Positions 63,254-64,000 of a stretch of 64,000 nt of DNA are shown one piece after another. The position numbers and the translations under genes are program-made. The DNA lies in NCBI GenBank assembly GCA_024234635.1, contig JACKNX010000007.1:111795-175794 (forward strand). The letters run 5' to 3'. Under the pieces are notes generated by a model, which was not told where the DNA came from, ran no database searches, and was given only the letters and a program-made list of their open reading frames with translations. Each line of letters begins with the position of its first letter. Position 1 is the first letter of the stretch. The DNA is from Pseudomonadales bacterium (lineage in GTDB: Bacteria > Pseudomonadota > Gammaproteobacteria > Pseudomonadales > Azotimanducaceae).

Positions 63254-63895
63254 TCAGGAGGACTTGCCCCGGGACGGCACCATGACACCGCGGGCAATCA
63301 TGTCGCCGTAGGCCCGATAGCGACGTTTCCAGAGATCGGGTTCGTACCCGGAGCGACCCAGGACGCTCTCGATGTAGGGGTCCAGCAGCAGCGTGCCTGT
63401 CTCGAGGAAGATGAACAGGAACGGCAGCCACAGACGGTCCACGTCGGAACGCAGCCTCCCCTGGGCATCCAGGCGCTCGATCGATGCACGCACCAGGTCG
63501 AAGTAGCGTTGAAACAGCGCCGCTCCCCAGTCCGTCTGTTCCAGCAACGCGCGACGGAAATAGCGGCTGAATACCGGCCATTCGTCAGCCACGCTGGCCA
63601 CCCACGCGTCGACGGTGGCAATGACTTCGCCGCCACGGAGGTTCTCCACAGGCCGCTCGCTGTTGCCATAGAAGGCTTCGAAACGGCCGATGAAGTACTC
63701 GTCCACGGCCTGCCGCAAGCCAGCTTTGGAGCCATAGTGGTGCTTGATGAGCCCGACGGAGACACCTGCATCGGTGGCGATCTCACGCACGCTGACCCCG
63801 TCGAAACCCCGCTCGCCGAACAGTCGCATGGCCGACAGCAGCAGGCGGGCCTTGCCGGCCGGACCTTCGTCAGGGGGATGTTTCTGCGTGCTCAA
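63254..63895 (-). CDS. TetR-family transcriptional regulator
   Basis: 213 residues from TTG 63895, with GAGG close upstream; the frame is open to ATG 63991, so the start is uncertain. The N-terminal helix-turn-helix is clear: LLLSAMRLFGERGFDGVSV, REIATDAGVSVGLIKHHYG and SKAGLRQAVDEYF. The C-terminal ligand domain is unremarkable. It could regulate the downstream exported-protein gene through the AT-rich palindrome at 63151-63172. Confidence 0.88.
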   Translation of the reverse strand: MSTQKHPPDEGPAGKARLLLSAMRLFGERGFDGVSVREIATDAGVSVGLIKHHYGSKAGLRQAVDEYFIGRFEAFYGNSERPVENLRGGEVIATVDAWVASVADEWPVFSRYFRRALLEQTDWGAALFQRYFDLVRASIERLDAQGRLRSDVDRLWLPFLFIFLETGTLLLDPYIESVLGRSGYEPDLWKRRYRAYGDMIARGVMVPSRGKSS

Positions 63896-64000
63896 AACCT
63901 CGCATCCAGCCGCGGGAAAGGCGCCAAGGTGCCACCAGCACAGCGCGACTGTCCATTGCGGCGCGCCTGCCAACGCGTTCCGGCATCGCATCGGGAGCAG

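Overview
The window is GC-rich, densely coded chromosome from a gammaproteobacterium. The main evidence is gene order: leuCDB-asd-fimV-truA-trpF(-trpBA)-folC-dedD-cvpA-purF is a classic gammaproteobacterial block, sdhCDAB-sucAB-lpd-sucCD lies divergent from gltA as in Pseudomonas and relatives, and prmB and aroC lie close together. No species is claimed. I saw no rRNA, tRNA or CRISPR array.

Layout. 1-3.6 kb: a TgpA-like transglutaminase (cut by the window edge), a DUF58 protein and a MoxR AAA+ ATPase, transcribed leftward behind purF. 3.5-18.7 kb: leftward biosynthetic block with leucine (leuCDB), aspartate-family (asd), FimV polar hub, tRNA pseudouridine (truA), tryptophan (trpF, trpB, trpA), folate (folC), SPOR protein, CvpA and purF. 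truA appears to start at CTG, and accD is missing from the trpA-folC junction. 18.8-25.1 kb, rightward: LysR regulator, substrate-binding-like lipoprotein, membrane GGDEF-EAL protein, beta-lactamase-family serine hydrolase and a membrane-anchored glucuronyl C5-epimerase-like protein. 25.2-31.8 kb, leftward: aroC, an FAD_binding_2 flavoprotein, prmB, a DUF4892 protein and htpG.

32-41.8 kb is the accessory region. It holds an acyl-CoA ligase, a two-domain alpha/beta hydrolase, an FkbH-like glyceryl-transfer enzyme and an acyl carrier protein (the last three translationally coupled), a secreted GDSL esterase, an FkbM methyltransferase fused to a 2OG-Fe(II) oxygenase-like domain, and an IS200-like/RAYT-type transposase inside nested inverted repeats. 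The ACP-FkbH-hydrolase set suggests that a three-carbon glyceryl unit is loaded on the carrier protein and passed to an unknown acceptor.

41.9-54.7 kb: TCA cycle genes. sdhCDAB, sucAB, lpd and sucCD run leftward and gltA runs rightward from a shared 360-bp divergent control region with recognisable promoters and a palindrome at the predicted gltA start site. 54.7-58.3 kb: acyl-CoA thioesterase, L,D-transpeptidase-like protein, split-barrel flavin-type oxidase, then an MFS transporter in the opposite direction. 58.4-64 kb, leftward: crotonase-family protein, a DUF3365 haem protein overlapping a di-haem peroxidase-family cytochrome, a sulfide:quinone oxidoreductase with all three expected cysteines, a secreted protein built on a duplicated 50-residue unit, and a TetR regulator at the window end.
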